Shown: piece after piece, positions 1-7,250 of the stretch
How positions within the stretch are numbered: position 1 is the stretch's first letter
How the letters are laid out: every line of letters begins with the position of its first letter
Assembly (NCBI GenBank): GCA_016793775.1
Contig: JAEULK010000007.1
Span: 1 to 32,141, forward strand
Length of the DNA stretch: 32,141 nt
Reading direction: 5' to 3'
From: Sphingopyxis sp.
Lineage (GTDB): Bacteria > Pseudomonadota > Alphaproteobacteria > Sphingomonadales > Sphingomonadaceae
Made by a program: the position numbers and the translations under genes
The notes under the pieces: generated by a model
Seen by the model: only the letters and a program-made list of their open reading frames with translations
Databases searched by the model: none
Told to the model about the DNA's origin: nothing

Positions 1-1
1 C

Positions 2-268
2 GTCCAGCGCATCCATCAACATCGCGCCGAAACCTTTGGCGGCTACACCAAGGAATATGGGATCAAGCGGCTCGTCTGGTTCGAACGCCATGAGACCATG
101 GACAGCGCCATCCTGCGCGAGAAGCGCATCAAGCGATGGGTGCGGCCGTGGAAATATGATCTGATCAACGCGATCAACCCGACTTGGCGCGACCTCGCCG
201 AGGATTTCGGGTTCGAGCCGTTGCCGCTGGCGCCAAGGAAGGCGGGTCCCGGGTCAAGCCCGGGATGA
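2..268 (+). CDS. GIY-YIG family endonuclease, C-terminal fragment
   Basis: The frame is open from the first bases and ends at TGA 266-268, so only the last 88 residues are present and the N-terminal GIY-YIG motif lies outside the window. The visible part (GGYTKEYGIKRLVWFE, then LREKRIKRW and a WRDL segment) matches the C-terminal half of small single-domain GIY-YIG nucleases of the YhbQ/UPF0213 type: a lysine-rich helix after the conserved Glu-rich stretch, followed by a short tail. The role is unknown; family members are putative DNA endonucleases. Oddly, the last ten codons (KAGPGSSPG and stop) are supplied by a dispersed palindromic repeat that recurs nearby. Family assignment is fairly sure, function is not. 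Confidence 0.75.
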   Translation, partial: VQRIHQHRAETFGGYTKEYGIKRLVWFERHETMDSAILREKRIKRWVRPWKYDLINAINPTWRDLAEDFGFEPLPLAPRKAGPGSSPG

Positions 269-270
269 CG
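239..270. repeat. Dispersed palindromic repeat, copy 1
   Basis: This 32-nt unit (core GTCCCGGGTCAAGCCCGGGA) is identical to 577-608; the identity extends left to 235-270 against 573-608. It is itself largely self-complementary around CCGGGTCAAGCCCGG. It provides the stop codon of the upstream GIY-YIG frame. Units of this look are common as dispersed intergenic repeats in sphingomonads; that comparison is from memory. Confidence 0.85.
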
Positions 271-522
271 AGTGACGGCTAACGACCGGTTGCCGACATT
301 TTCTGCTCAAGGTAAGGCGATGTTTCTCTCAGCCAAGCCGGCGGATTTGACTTGGCGAGGGGATCAGCCGGGGCCTTGCGAAAGGCAGAGGAGTTTCCGT
401 CGCTCTCCCGGCACCAGCAATCAACAGCAACGGATCAGCGTCCGCTACCCACTCCATTTCAGCCATTCGCTACCGGGCGGATAAGATAGCCGCTAGTGGG
501 CGAGGACAGACGTCCCATTCCC
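271..522. other. Intergenic stretch without a supported gene
   Basis: Between the GIY-YIG fragment and the inverted repeat pair no reading frame has a convincing start, ribosome binding site or recognisable protein. A 70-codon frame at 272-484 gives a low-complexity product rich in Ser, Arg and Gln and is rejected. No tRNA, hairpin terminator or promoter stands out. Confidence 0.5.
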
Positions 523-608
523 CGTCACCCCGGGCTTGACCCGGGGCCTGCCTTGTCTTTGGTCCGGCGACGAAGGAAGGCGGGTCCCGGGTCAAGCCCG
601 GGATGACG
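523..608. repeat. Inverted pair of the dispersed palindromic repeat
   Basis: The left arm (523-554) is the reverse complement of the right arm (577-608) with 29 of 32 positions matching; the 22-nt spacer is 555-576. Each arm is also internally palindromic, so the pair could fold as one long cruciform or two small hairpins, as in REP doublets (BIMEs). It lies just downstream of the leftward glutamine amidotransferase gene, where it could act as a transcript end or mRNA stabiliser. No T-tract is present, so a classical terminator is not claimed. Confidence 0.85.
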
Positions 609-631
609 ATGCAATAAACGTCCGCGTGCCC

Positions 632-1330
632 CTACTCCGCCAACTCTCCCAGCCACTGCCCGATCATTCGCCGCCCCGCCGCGACCGCGTCCGGCCCGAG
701 GCGCGCATGGTCGGCGCGCATCGTCTCCGCCGAACTGCCAACCTCGGCCAGCGCCTCGGGCCATTGGTCGACCCAATGGTCGAAGCGCGGGTCGAACCCC
801 ATTTCGGCGTGGAATTGCAGCGCCAATATGTTCGGCCCGCGCCGGAAAGCCTGATGCGGATAGGCCGGGCTCGACGCCAGCAATTGGGCGCCGTCCGGCA
901 GGTCGAAGGTGTCGCCATGCCAGTGCAACACCGGCACCTCGGCCAGATGCCCCAGCGGCGAGGCGCCGTCGATCGCCGTCAGCGCCCGGAAGCCGACCTC
1001 TTTCGCCGGCCCCGGATAGACGCGCGCGCCCAGCGCCGCGGCGATCATCTGCGCGCCAAAGCAGACGCCCAGCGTCGGCCGCCCCGCCTCGAGCCGCCGC
1101 GCAAGCCGCCTGAGCTGGCACGCGATCCACGGATGCTCGGCCTGCTCATAGACCCCCATCGGCCCGCCCATCATGATCAGCAGATCGGGTTCGCTAAGGT
1201 CGATGCCGCCGAAACCCGGATCGCCGACGTCGACCCGGTCGAGCACATAGCCCGCCGCCTCGATCGGCTCGCGAAACCCCGCGAGTCCTTCGTGCGGCAC
1301 ATGGCGGATGATGAGTCCGGTCCTGGTCAT
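632..1330 (-). CDS. Type 1 glutamine amidotransferase (GMP synthase-like)
   Basis: This 232-residue protein is a stand-alone class I glutamine amidotransferase, which releases ammonia from glutamine or acts on related gamma-glutamyl amides in the cytoplasm. The triad is complete: nucleophile Cys90 in GVCFGAQ, His174 and Glu176 in LQFHAE. An oxyanion-type MMGGPMGVYE segment sits at 53-62. The length (about 230-240) fits the GuaA-like single-domain group, whose partner and physiological substrate are usually unknown. The start at 1330 is the first ATG of the frame; upstream purines (AAGAAAGAGAA) are rather far, so the start is only moderately certain. It is transcribed toward the inverted repeat at 523-608. 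Alternatives include gamma-glutamyl-amine hydrolases (PuuD-like), but the short form and GVCFGAQ fit the GuaA-like group better. Confidence 0.85.
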   Translation of the reverse strand: MTRTGLIIRHVPHEGLAGFREPIEAAGYVLDRVDVGDPGFGGIDLSEPDLLIMMGGPMGVYEQAEHPWIACQLRRLARRLEAGRPTLGVCFGAQMIAAALGARVYPGPAKEVGFRALTAIDGASPLGHLAEVPVLHWHGDTFDLPDGAQLLASSPAYPHQAFRRGPNILALQFHAEMGFDPRFDHWVDQWPEALAEVGSSAETMRADHARLGPDAVAAGRRMIGQWLGELAE

Positions 1331-1430
1331 GGGCGTGGCGGGACGATTCTCTTTCTTCGGGCGACGAACGGAGTTTTTGCTGCGCCGTTTCGAGCGCTTC
1401 CAGTCTAGCCAGAAGCATCGCCCGCTGTCA

Positions 1431-1499
1431 CTCTACCAAAGCAGTAGAGATACTGTCGCGGCCCGTAGCTGAGCTTTGGCTCCCTCGGTTACGGGCCGC
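1431..1499. other. Two nested-stem hairpins in the amidotransferase upstream region
   Basis: CTCTAC (1431-1436) pairs with GTAGAG (1444-1449) across seven bases. Next to it GCGGCCCGTA (1458-1467) pairs perfectly with TACGGGCCGC (1490-1499), and the loop holds an inner GAGC/GCTC stem (1471-1474 and 1479-1482). No T-run follows on either strand. This could be a structured leader of the leftward amidotransferase mRNA, a protein-binding site or a small repeat; the sequence does not decide. Confidence 0.4.
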
Positions 1500-1526
1500 C
1501 GATTTTCCCAGCCCATCGATCAACAT

Positions 1527-1602
1527 CGTCATTGCGAACGAAGCGAAGCAATCCAGGGCGGTTTACGCCACTCTGGATTGCTTCGCTTCGTTCGCAATGA
1601 CG
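1527..1602. repeat. REP-like hairpin with perfect 30-nt arms
   Basis: The arm at 1527-1556 (CGTCATTGCGAACGAAGCGA and ten further bases) is the exact reverse complement of 1573-1602; the loop is 16 nt. The sequence type, attgcgaacgaagcgaagcaatcc, is a familiar dispersed repeat in many bacteria. It lies right after the leftward small membrane protein gene (stop at 1609), where it would form a very stable hairpin at the 3' end of that message. Confidence 0.9.
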
Positions 1603-1608
1603 GACCAT

Positions 1609-1881
1609 TCAGGCGGCCGTCGCGACGACCCGCTTCGTCTTTACCGCCTTGTACCCCAGCGCGATCGCCGCAACCAGCACCACCGTCTGCGCGATCAGGA
1701 ACGGCGGTTCGTTGCCATTGGGGGCCAGCGCGTTGAGCGCCGGAACCATCAGGAAGCTTTGCACCACCAGCACGAACAGGTTGAGCCACAGCGCGATCGT
1801 CGCGGTCACCGCATAGATCGTCCGCGCCGACCCGGCGAGCTTGCGGCCGTACCAGCCCCAGAAGGTCAGGACGAGGATCAT
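1609..1881 (-). CDS. Small integral membrane protein, function unknown
   Basis: A 90-residue protein with a strong ribosome binding site (AAGGAG about eight bases before ATG 1881). Three hydrophobic stretches are visible: the N-terminal LVLTFWGWYG region, VTATIALWLNLFVLVVQSFLMV around 25-46, and FLIAQTVVLVAAIALGY around 61-77. A short basic tail (KAVKTKRVV) predicts that the C terminus stays in the cytoplasm. I do not recognise a characterised family. It follows the alpha/beta hydrolase gene by 58 nt on the same strand and could share its transcript, then ends at a REP-like hairpin. Confidence 0.7.
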   Translation of the reverse strand: MILVLTFWGWYGRKLAGSARTIYAVTATIALWLNLFVLVVQSFLMVPALNALAPNGNEPPFLIAQTVVLVAAIALGYKAVKTKRVVATAA

Positions 1882-1939
1882 GGCACGTCTCCTTGCGGCA
1901 GGAGGGGGCGCGGACCTGATGCCCGCGCCCCGCTGCGTA

Positions 1940-2767
1940 TCAGCGGTTGATGAAGTCCAAAAGATCGGCGTTGAACCGGTCCTGGTGGGTAACCGTCAGG
2001 CCATGGCCGGCGCCTTCATAGACCTTGAGGACGGCTTGGCTGACGATCTTGACGGTCGAGAGCGCCGCCGCGCCGATCGGCACGATCTGGTCGTCGTCGC
2101 CGTGCAGCACGAGCGTCGGCTTGTCGAAGCGCTTCAGGTCTTCGTGGAAGTCGCTCTCCGAAAAGGCGCGGATGCTGTCGAGCAGGCCCTTGAGGCCGCC
2201 GTTCAGGCCCTGCCGCACGAAATCGTCGCGCACCGCTTCGCTGACAACGGCACCTTCGCGGTTATAGCCGTAGAAGGGGATCGTCAGGTCCTTGAAGAAC
2301 TGCGGGCGGTTGTCGAAGGTGCCCTTGCGGATGCCGTCGAAAACTTCCAGCGGCAGGCCGCCGGGATTGGCTTCGGTCTTGAGCATCAGCGGCGGGACCG
2401 CACCGATCAGCGCGACCTTGGCGACCCGGTCGGTGCCGTGTCGGCCGATATAGCGGGTGACTTCGCCGCCGCCGGTCGAGTGGCCGACGAGGATCACGTC
2501 ATGGAGGCCCAGCTGGTCGATCAGCTCGCCGAGGTCGTCGGCATATTGGTCCATAGTGTTATTCTCCCAGACCTGGTCCGAGCGGCCATGGCTGCGGCGG
2601 TCGTGGGCGATGGTGCGAAAGCCCTGATTGGCGAAGAAAACCATCTGGGCGTCCCAGGCGTCCGCGCTCAGCGGCCAGCCGTGCGAGAAGATGATCGGCT
2701 GCCCATCCTTCGGACCCCAGTCCTTGTAGAAGATGTGCGTGCCGTCCTGGGTGGTGATCGTGGTCAT
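1940..2767 (-). CDS. Alpha/beta hydrolase, non-haem chloroperoxidase-like
   Basis: This 275-residue protein has the complete alpha/beta-hydrolase layout of the cofactor-free haloperoxidase/esterase group: oxyanion-hole HGWP (29-32), the family signature [10 protein letters not shown] (54-63, usually HDRRGHGRS), nucleophile Ser97 in GHSTGG, acid Asp226 in HGDDDQIVP, and His255 in GAGHG. Such enzymes hydrolyse esters or lactones, and peracid formation is a side reaction; the natural substrate is not deducible. No signal peptide is seen, so it is probably cytoplasmic. The start at 2767 is preferred over an ATG six codons earlier because AAAGGAA lies at good distance before it. It is divergent from a GlxA-type regulator that probably controls it, and the small membrane protein gene follows. 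Confidence 0.88.
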   Translation of the reverse strand: MTTITTQDGTHIFYKDWGPKDGQPIIFSHGWPLSADAWDAQMVFFANQGFRTIAHDRRSHGRSDQVWENNTMDQYADDLGELIDQLGLHDVILVGHSTGGGEVTRYIGRHGTDRVAKVALIGAVPPLMLKTEANPGGLPLEVFDGIRKGTFDNRPQFFKDLTIPFYGYNREGAVVSEAVRDDFVRQGLNGGLKGLLDSIRAFSESDFHEDLKRFDKPTLVLHGDDDQIVPIGAAALSTVKIVSQAVLKVYEGAGHGLTVTHQDRFNADLLDFINR

Positions 2768-2850
2768 GTCGTGGTTCCTTTCCACTTGGGTGGGGCGAAA
2801 GTGCCCGTCCCTGTGACACCTATCTAGGTCAGGTTTCGCTTGCGCGGGAT

Positions 2851-2885
2851 TGGCGGAAACGACATCATGCGGGCCAAATACGACA
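2851..2885. promoter_or_regulatory. Candidate GlxA/AraC-type operator, direct repeat
   Basis: ACGACA occurs at 2859-2864 and again at 2880-2885, exactly 21 bp apart, each preceded by a GGC-rich half (2851-2858 and 2872-2879). On the other strand this reads TGTCGT twice. Regulators with a DJ-1/PfpI-like domain plus AraC DNA-binding domain, such as Pseudomonas ArgR, bind direct repeats built on TGTCG spaced by about two helical turns. The site is 16 nt before the regulator start and about 84 nt before the divergent hydrolase start, so it could serve both. Inference only. Confidence 0.4.
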
Positions 2886-2900
2886 AACCGGAGTCACGTT

Positions 2901-3959
2901 ATGCGGCACCTTCGCCAACATCCGCAGAATCTCCCCCCCAAACTCCCGGAAGTCGGTCTGATGCTCTACCCCGACTGCCAGATGGGCATGGTCAGCGGAA
3001 TCACCGACCTCTTCCACGTCGCCGGCCGCTTCGCCGCCGAGCATGAGCGCCCGCCTATCCGCGTCAGCCACTGGAGCCTGCAGGACGGCGGCGGCTTCGC
3101 GCGCTGCCACGACAGCCACCCCGACGAGCCCTGCGCAACCGCCCCGACCTATCTGATCGCCCCGGGCAGCCTGCATAAGCTGCTCGAGGCCGACGAGGTC
3201 GTCCCCTATGCGCGCTGGCTGCTCGACCGCCACGCGCAGGGCACGACGCTCGCCTCGACCTGCGGCGGAGCCTTCGCCCTCGCCGCGACCGGCCTGCTCG
3301 CGGGGCGCCCCGCGACCACCCACTGGTATTTCGCCGACGAGTTCCGCGCGCGCTTTCCCGACGTGCGCATGGAATCGGACCGCATGGTGATCGACGACGG
3401 CGACATCATCACCGCCGGCGGCCTCATGGCCTGGACCGACCTCGGCCTGCGCATCGTCGAACGGCTGCTCGGCCCGACGGTGATGATGGAGACCGCGCGC
3501 TTCTTCCTGATCGATCCCGGCGGCCGCGAGCAGAAAAATTACGCGAGCTTCGCGCCGCGCCTCACCCACGGCGACGAAGCGATATTGAAGGCGCAGCACT
3601 GGCTGCAGGCGAAGGAGGGCCGCATGTCGGGCGTTGCCGAACTCGCGGCCGAGGCGGGGCTGGAGGAACGGACCTTCCAGCGCCGTTTCAAGGCGGCGAC
3701 GGGCATGACCCCGATCGAATATTCGCAGCATTTGCGCGTCGGCAAGGCGCGCGAACTGCTCGAGTTCACGCGCCGCACCGTCGACCAGATCGCATGGAGC
3801 GTCGGTTACGAGGACGCCGCCGCCTTCCGAAAGCTTTTCCACCGCATCACCGGCCTGTCGCCGAACGACTATCGCCAGCGTTTCTCGACCGAAACGCTGG
3901 CGATAGTAGCCCGATCACGGACGCGTCAGTCCAGCTTGAAGCGGACGCCGACGCGGTAG
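2901..3959 (+). CDS. GlxA family AraC-type transcriptional regulator
   Basis: A 352-residue regulator with an N-terminal DJ-1/PfpI-like (GATase1-like) domain (about 15-200; VGLMLYPDCQMG at the start and the elbow STCGGAFALA with Cys121) and a C-terminal AraC double helix-turn-helix domain (about 240-340; AAEAGLEERTFQRRFKAATGMTPIEYSQHLRVGKARELL, then IAWSVGYEDAAAFRKLFHRITGLSPNDYRQRF; read as separate segments). The start at 2901 is chosen because GGAG lies six to seven bases upstream; an earlier ATG at 2850 lacks this. It is divergent from the chloroperoxidase-like hydrolase, its likely target. The 3' end overlaps the convergent TonB receptor gene by 34 nt, so the last residues (after QRF) are a poorly conserved tail. 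Confidence 0.9.
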   Translation: MRHLRQHPQNLPPKLPEVGLMLYPDCQMGMVSGITDLFHVAGRFAAEHERPPIRVSHWSLQDGGGFARCHDSHPDEPCATAPTYLIAPGSLHKLLEADEVVPYARWLLDRHAQGTTLASTCGGAFALAATGLLAGRPATTHWYFADEFRARFPDVRMESDRMVIDDGDIITAGGLMAWTDLGLRIVERLLGPTVMMETARFFLIDPGGREQKNYASFAPRLTHGDEAILKAQHWLQAKEGRMSGVAELAAEAGLEERTFQRRFKAATGMTPIEYSQHLRVGKARELLEFTRRTVDQIAWSVGYEDAAAFRKLFHRITGLSPNDYRQRFSTETLAIVARSRTRQSSLKRTPTR

Positions 3960-6900
3960 GTGCGGCCCAAGAGGTCGGAGAAGGTACTGTTCGCAGCCAG
4001 GCCCGTTTCGGGGAGCAGCAGCGGATTCGCGTCGAACAAATTGGTGACGTTGAAGAAGAACTCGGCCTCCGACGCATTGCCGACCCTGATCTTCTGCGTC
4101 AGGTTGAGGTCGATGTAGAATGTGCCTTTGACATGGTTGTTGTCATAGGTCGGGAACTGGCTGGTCGAGGTCGGGCACGCCGAGGTGCATTCGATCGCGT
4201 TGGCCAGATATTTGCCAGAGCTGACCCCGCGCCCGGTGACCGTGCCCGAGAAGGTCGGGGTCGAATAGTTGAGGTTGGCGCGGAAAATCCACTTGGGCGT
4301 GCTCGCCTGCCCGCCGTTGGCGCCCACCGTATTGACCGGCGTCGTCCCGGCGATACCCGTCTCGGCCAGATTCTCGATATAGCGGGTCGCCGTGCCCTTC
4401 AGCGTGATCGCGCTGTTCTCGCCCACCGGCAGGCGATAGGCGGCGTCAAAGTCGATCCCACGCACCAGCCGACGCACATAGTTGAACGGCTGGGTGCGGA
4501 TCAGCAGATAGGGGACGGTCGGGGTCGAGCGCGTCGGATCGGTGGTGATCGCATCGCAGAAGGCCTGCACGCCCTCGTCGCAGCGGTTGACCACTTCCTG
4601 CGCACTTATCGTATCGATCGCGCCCTCAAGATCGATGCGGAAATAATCGACCGACGCCTGGAAGCCCGGCAGGAAGCGCGGTGTGATCACCCCGCCAATG
4701 TTCCACGAATCGGCCTTTTCGGGTACCAGGTCCGGATTCCCCTGGGTCAGCCCCGAATAGGGGAAGAATTGCGGGCCGTTCGCCGGGTTGTTCGCGTCGA
4801 AGTTGGGGTTCCGTACCGAATCGCTGTTCGCGGTGCCCGCTTGGAACAGCTCGTTGAGGTTCGGCGCGCGAATGTCGCGCGACCGCGTGACGCGGAGCCG
4901 GATATCCTCGATCGGCGCCCAGGTCGCGCCGAGTTTCCACGTGGTGACATAGCCGGAGTTCGAATAGTCGGTCGCGCGCACCGCCCCGTTGAATTCGAGT
5001 CCGAATCCCAGCGGGATCAGCGTTTCGAGATAGGCTTCCTTCACACTATAGCTGCCCTTGAACGGCAGGTAATTGCCAACGGACCAGGCGTTGCGGAAGC
5101 CGGGGCGGCCGGTGCCATCGACCGTCGCGATCGGCTGGAACTCCTGCGGAACGCTGCCGCGGATTTTTTCTTCGCGATATTCGCCGCCGATCGCGATGCT
5201 GACATCGCCCGCCCAGGTGGCGAAGGGGGTCAGCGACAGGTTGGCGCCGGCAACATATTGTTCGAGCACTTGCTTGCGGAACGGATCGCCGAGCACATAG
5301 TCGATCGCCGCCGGGTCGGCGACGCCGATGCCGAGGCGGTTGAGCGGCACGCACGCCGCATCGTCGTTGGCCGCATCGGCGTCGACGTTGATCTTGCACT
5401 GGATCGAGCCGACGGCATAGCCGCGCGCATTGCCCGCGGGCGCGAAGGCGGCGTCGGTCGCGGCCGTCATCTTGGCGACATGCATGATGTTGCGCAGCTG
5501 CTCGCGCACGTCCGACCGGCCATATTGGCCGTAGATATCCCAGCGCGCCGCCTTGCCGAACGCGTCGAACTCGCCCTCGGCGCCGATGACGTAGCGCTGG
5601 ACCTGGCGCTTGTTGTTGATGCCGCGGAACGGCAGATCCGCCGCCGTCGTCGTGATGCCGAAAGTGTTGATGCCCGCCAGTCGCGTCGCGCCCAGCGTCT
5701 GCAGCGCAAAGGCGTTACAGGTGATGGGAACCGGTACCGTCGTACAGCCGGTCGTGGTGATCGTCGCCGAGCCGAGGTTGGGGCCGGCGTTGAAGAACAC
5801 TTCCTGCTTGTTGAACGACCCCTCGGCGAACAGCGTGACGCCATCCGACACGTCGAAGCTGAGGCGACCATAGAAGCCGTAGCGATCGTCCTTCGGTGCG
5901 AGCCCGATGCGGCGGCCCGAATCGTTGAGGCGCCAGTCGCCCCCAACCGTGCGCGTGACCGCGGCGCCGGTGCCAGGGCCGGTCGGGTTCAGCACCGGCG
6001 AATTGAACGAGCCATATTGGAACTGGCGGACTTGCCCGCCATCGCCGAAATAGAGGCCGCGCAGCGCATTGGTCATGCCGCCGGTCGAACCGGTGATGAA
6101 GCCGCCCGGCGCCTGGTTCGTCTGCCCGGCATTTTCGCGGAAGGTGATGAATGCCGCCTGGCCGTTGCCGACGCCGTTGGTCACCACATAGGCCGGGTTG
6201 GCAAAGGCAAGATAGCCCTTGTGGTTCCAGGGCCGGTCGTTCGGATCGACTTCGTAGATGCCGTCCTGATGCGCAATCTCGGCGTTGAAGACCAAATGGC
6301 CGCGGCCGTCGGCAAAGGATTTGCCGCCCGCGACGCTGCCCGAATAGTTGAAGCCGTCGCCGACATTGGTGACGCCGACGTCGCCGGTGATGCGCAGCCC
6401 CTCCATCTTCTTGTTGAGGATGAAGTTGACGACGCCCGTGACCGCGTCCGAGCCATAGGCCGACGAGGCGCCGCCGGTGACCAGTTCGACGCGCTCGATC
6501 AGCGCCTGTGGGATGGTGTTGACATCGACCCAGCCGAAGATCGTCGAGCCGACCGAGCGGCGGCCATCGACGAGCACGAGCACGCGGCTCTCGCCCAGGT
6601 TGCGCAGGTTGAGCGCGTTGATGCCCGCCGATCCGTTGGAGATGTTGAGGCGCGAGTTGGCCGGCTTGGTCGAACCCGCGAGCTGCGGCAGCTGGTTGAC
6701 AAAGTCGGCGATATTGTTCGACGGCGAGGTGTTCTGGATATCCTCCTGCGTCAGCACGATGACCGGGGTCGGGGCCCGGAACCCGTCGCGCGCGATGCGC
6801 GAGCCGGTGACGACGATCTGGTCGCCGGGCGCCGCGTTGTCGCTTTCCGCCGGGGCGGGGGTGTCCTGAGCCATGGCCGGAACGCTGTGAACCAGCGCCA

Positions 6901-6970
6901 GTGCGGTCATCGCCGCGCCGAACCCGATATTGCGGCCCAGCGACCCGCGAACTCGTCCAAAATTACGCAT
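3926..6970 (-). CDS. TonB-dependent outer-membrane receptor
   Basis: A 1014-residue receptor that takes a ligand across the outer membrane using TonB/ExbBD energy. The cleavable signal peptide ends at AMA-QD (residue 34). The TonB box DQIVVTGSR lies at about 50-58. A plug domain follows (TPVIVLTQEDIQNTSPSNNI, then LNLRNLGESRVLVLVDGRR and VTGGASSAYGSDAVTGVVNF), then a long beta-barrel ending in YRVGVRFKLD. The length and Gly/Asn-rich extracellular loops fit the large sphingomonad type with a plug like those of peptide and polymer receptors. The start at 6970 is chosen for the signal peptide and the AAAGGGGA site before it, although the frame stays open to 7306. It is divergent from the penicillin-acylase-family gene, and the pairing suggests that the acylase acts on the imported compound. 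The ligand is unknown. Confidence 0.93.
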   Translation of the reverse strand: MRNFGRVRGSLGRNIGFGAAMTALALVHSVPAMAQDTPAPAESDNAAPGDQIVVTGSRIARDGFRAPTPVIVLTQEDIQNTSPSNNIADFVNQLPQLAGSTKPANSRLNISNGSAGINALNLRNLGESRVLVLVDGRRSVGSTIFGWVDVNTIPQALIERVELVTGGASSAYGSDAVTGVVNFILNKKMEGLRITGDVGVTNVGDGFNYSGSVAGGKSFADGRGHLVFNAEIAHQDGIYEVDPNDRPWNHKGYLAFANPAYVVTNGVGNGQAAFITFRENAGQTNQAPGGFITGSTGGMTNALRGLYFGDGGQVRQFQYGSFNSPVLNPTGPGTGAAVTRTVGGDWRLNDSGRRIGLAPKDDRYGFYGRLSFDVSDGVTLFAEGSFNKQEVFFNAGPNLGSATITTTGCTTVPVPITCNAFALQTLGATRLAGINTFGITTTAADLPFRGINNKRQVQRYVIGAEGEFDAFGKAARWDIYGQYGRSDVREQLRNIMHVAKMTAATDAAFAPAGNARGYAVGSIQCKINVDADAANDDAACVPLNRLGIGVADPAAIDYVLGDPFRKQVLEQYVAGANLSLTPFATWAGDVSIAIGGEYREEKIRGSVPQEFQPIATVDGTGRPGFRNAWSVGNYLPFKGSYSVKEAYLETLIPLGFGLEFNGAVRATDYSNSGYVTTWKLGATWAPIEDIRLRVTRSRDIRAPNLNELFQAGTANSDSVRNPNFDANNPANGPQFFPYSGLTQGNPDLVPEKADSWNIGGVITPRFLPGFQASVDYFRIDLEGAIDTISAQEVVNRCDEGVQAFCDAITTDPTRSTPTVPYLLIRTQPFNYVRRLVRGIDFDAAYRLPVGENSAITLKGTATRYIENLAETGIAGTTPVNTVGANGGQASTPKWIFRANLNYSTPTFSGTVTGRGVSSGKYLANAIECTSACPTSTSQFPTYDNNHVKGTFYIDLNLTQKIRVGNASEAEFFFNVTNLFDANPLLLPETGLAANSTFSDLLGRTYRVGVRFKLD

Positions 6971-7250
6971 TATTACCGTCCCCTTTGTTGCCCTGAGACC
7001 GAACCGCACGTCGCTTGCCGCGTGCTTTGGCTCGCCCTGTCGTCCCACCTGACCGCCTGACGGAGCGTCGCCCCGCCCTCTTCTTTTTCTTGGACAATCA
7101 CGTAACCGGGCCGGCAATCGCCGCGACCGGGGGCCGCGGATGTCCGGCTTCGTGACGGGGAGGTTACAGGGTGGTTGCAGCCGGTCAACTGCTCCGCCGC
7201 TAACCTCGCGATATGGACATATAGCCCGAGGATATAGGGCGGCACACGCA
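6971..7250. promoter_or_regulatory. Divergent promoter region, receptor / acylase
   Basis: 280 nt separate the two divergent starts. Near the acylase side a perfect palindrome ATATG-GA-CATAT (7211-7222) lies about 30 nt before the acylase start and is a possible operator or -10 area. Frames running through this region from both sides lack ribosome binding sites and are taken as noncoding. Confidence 0.35.

Noticed and set aside
3794-7060. Very long open frame (1088 codons) on the + strand opposite the first TonB receptor
   Set aside because: Arg/Ala/Asp-rich low-complexity product without motifs; it is the mirror frame of a clear receptor gene in GC-rich DNA.
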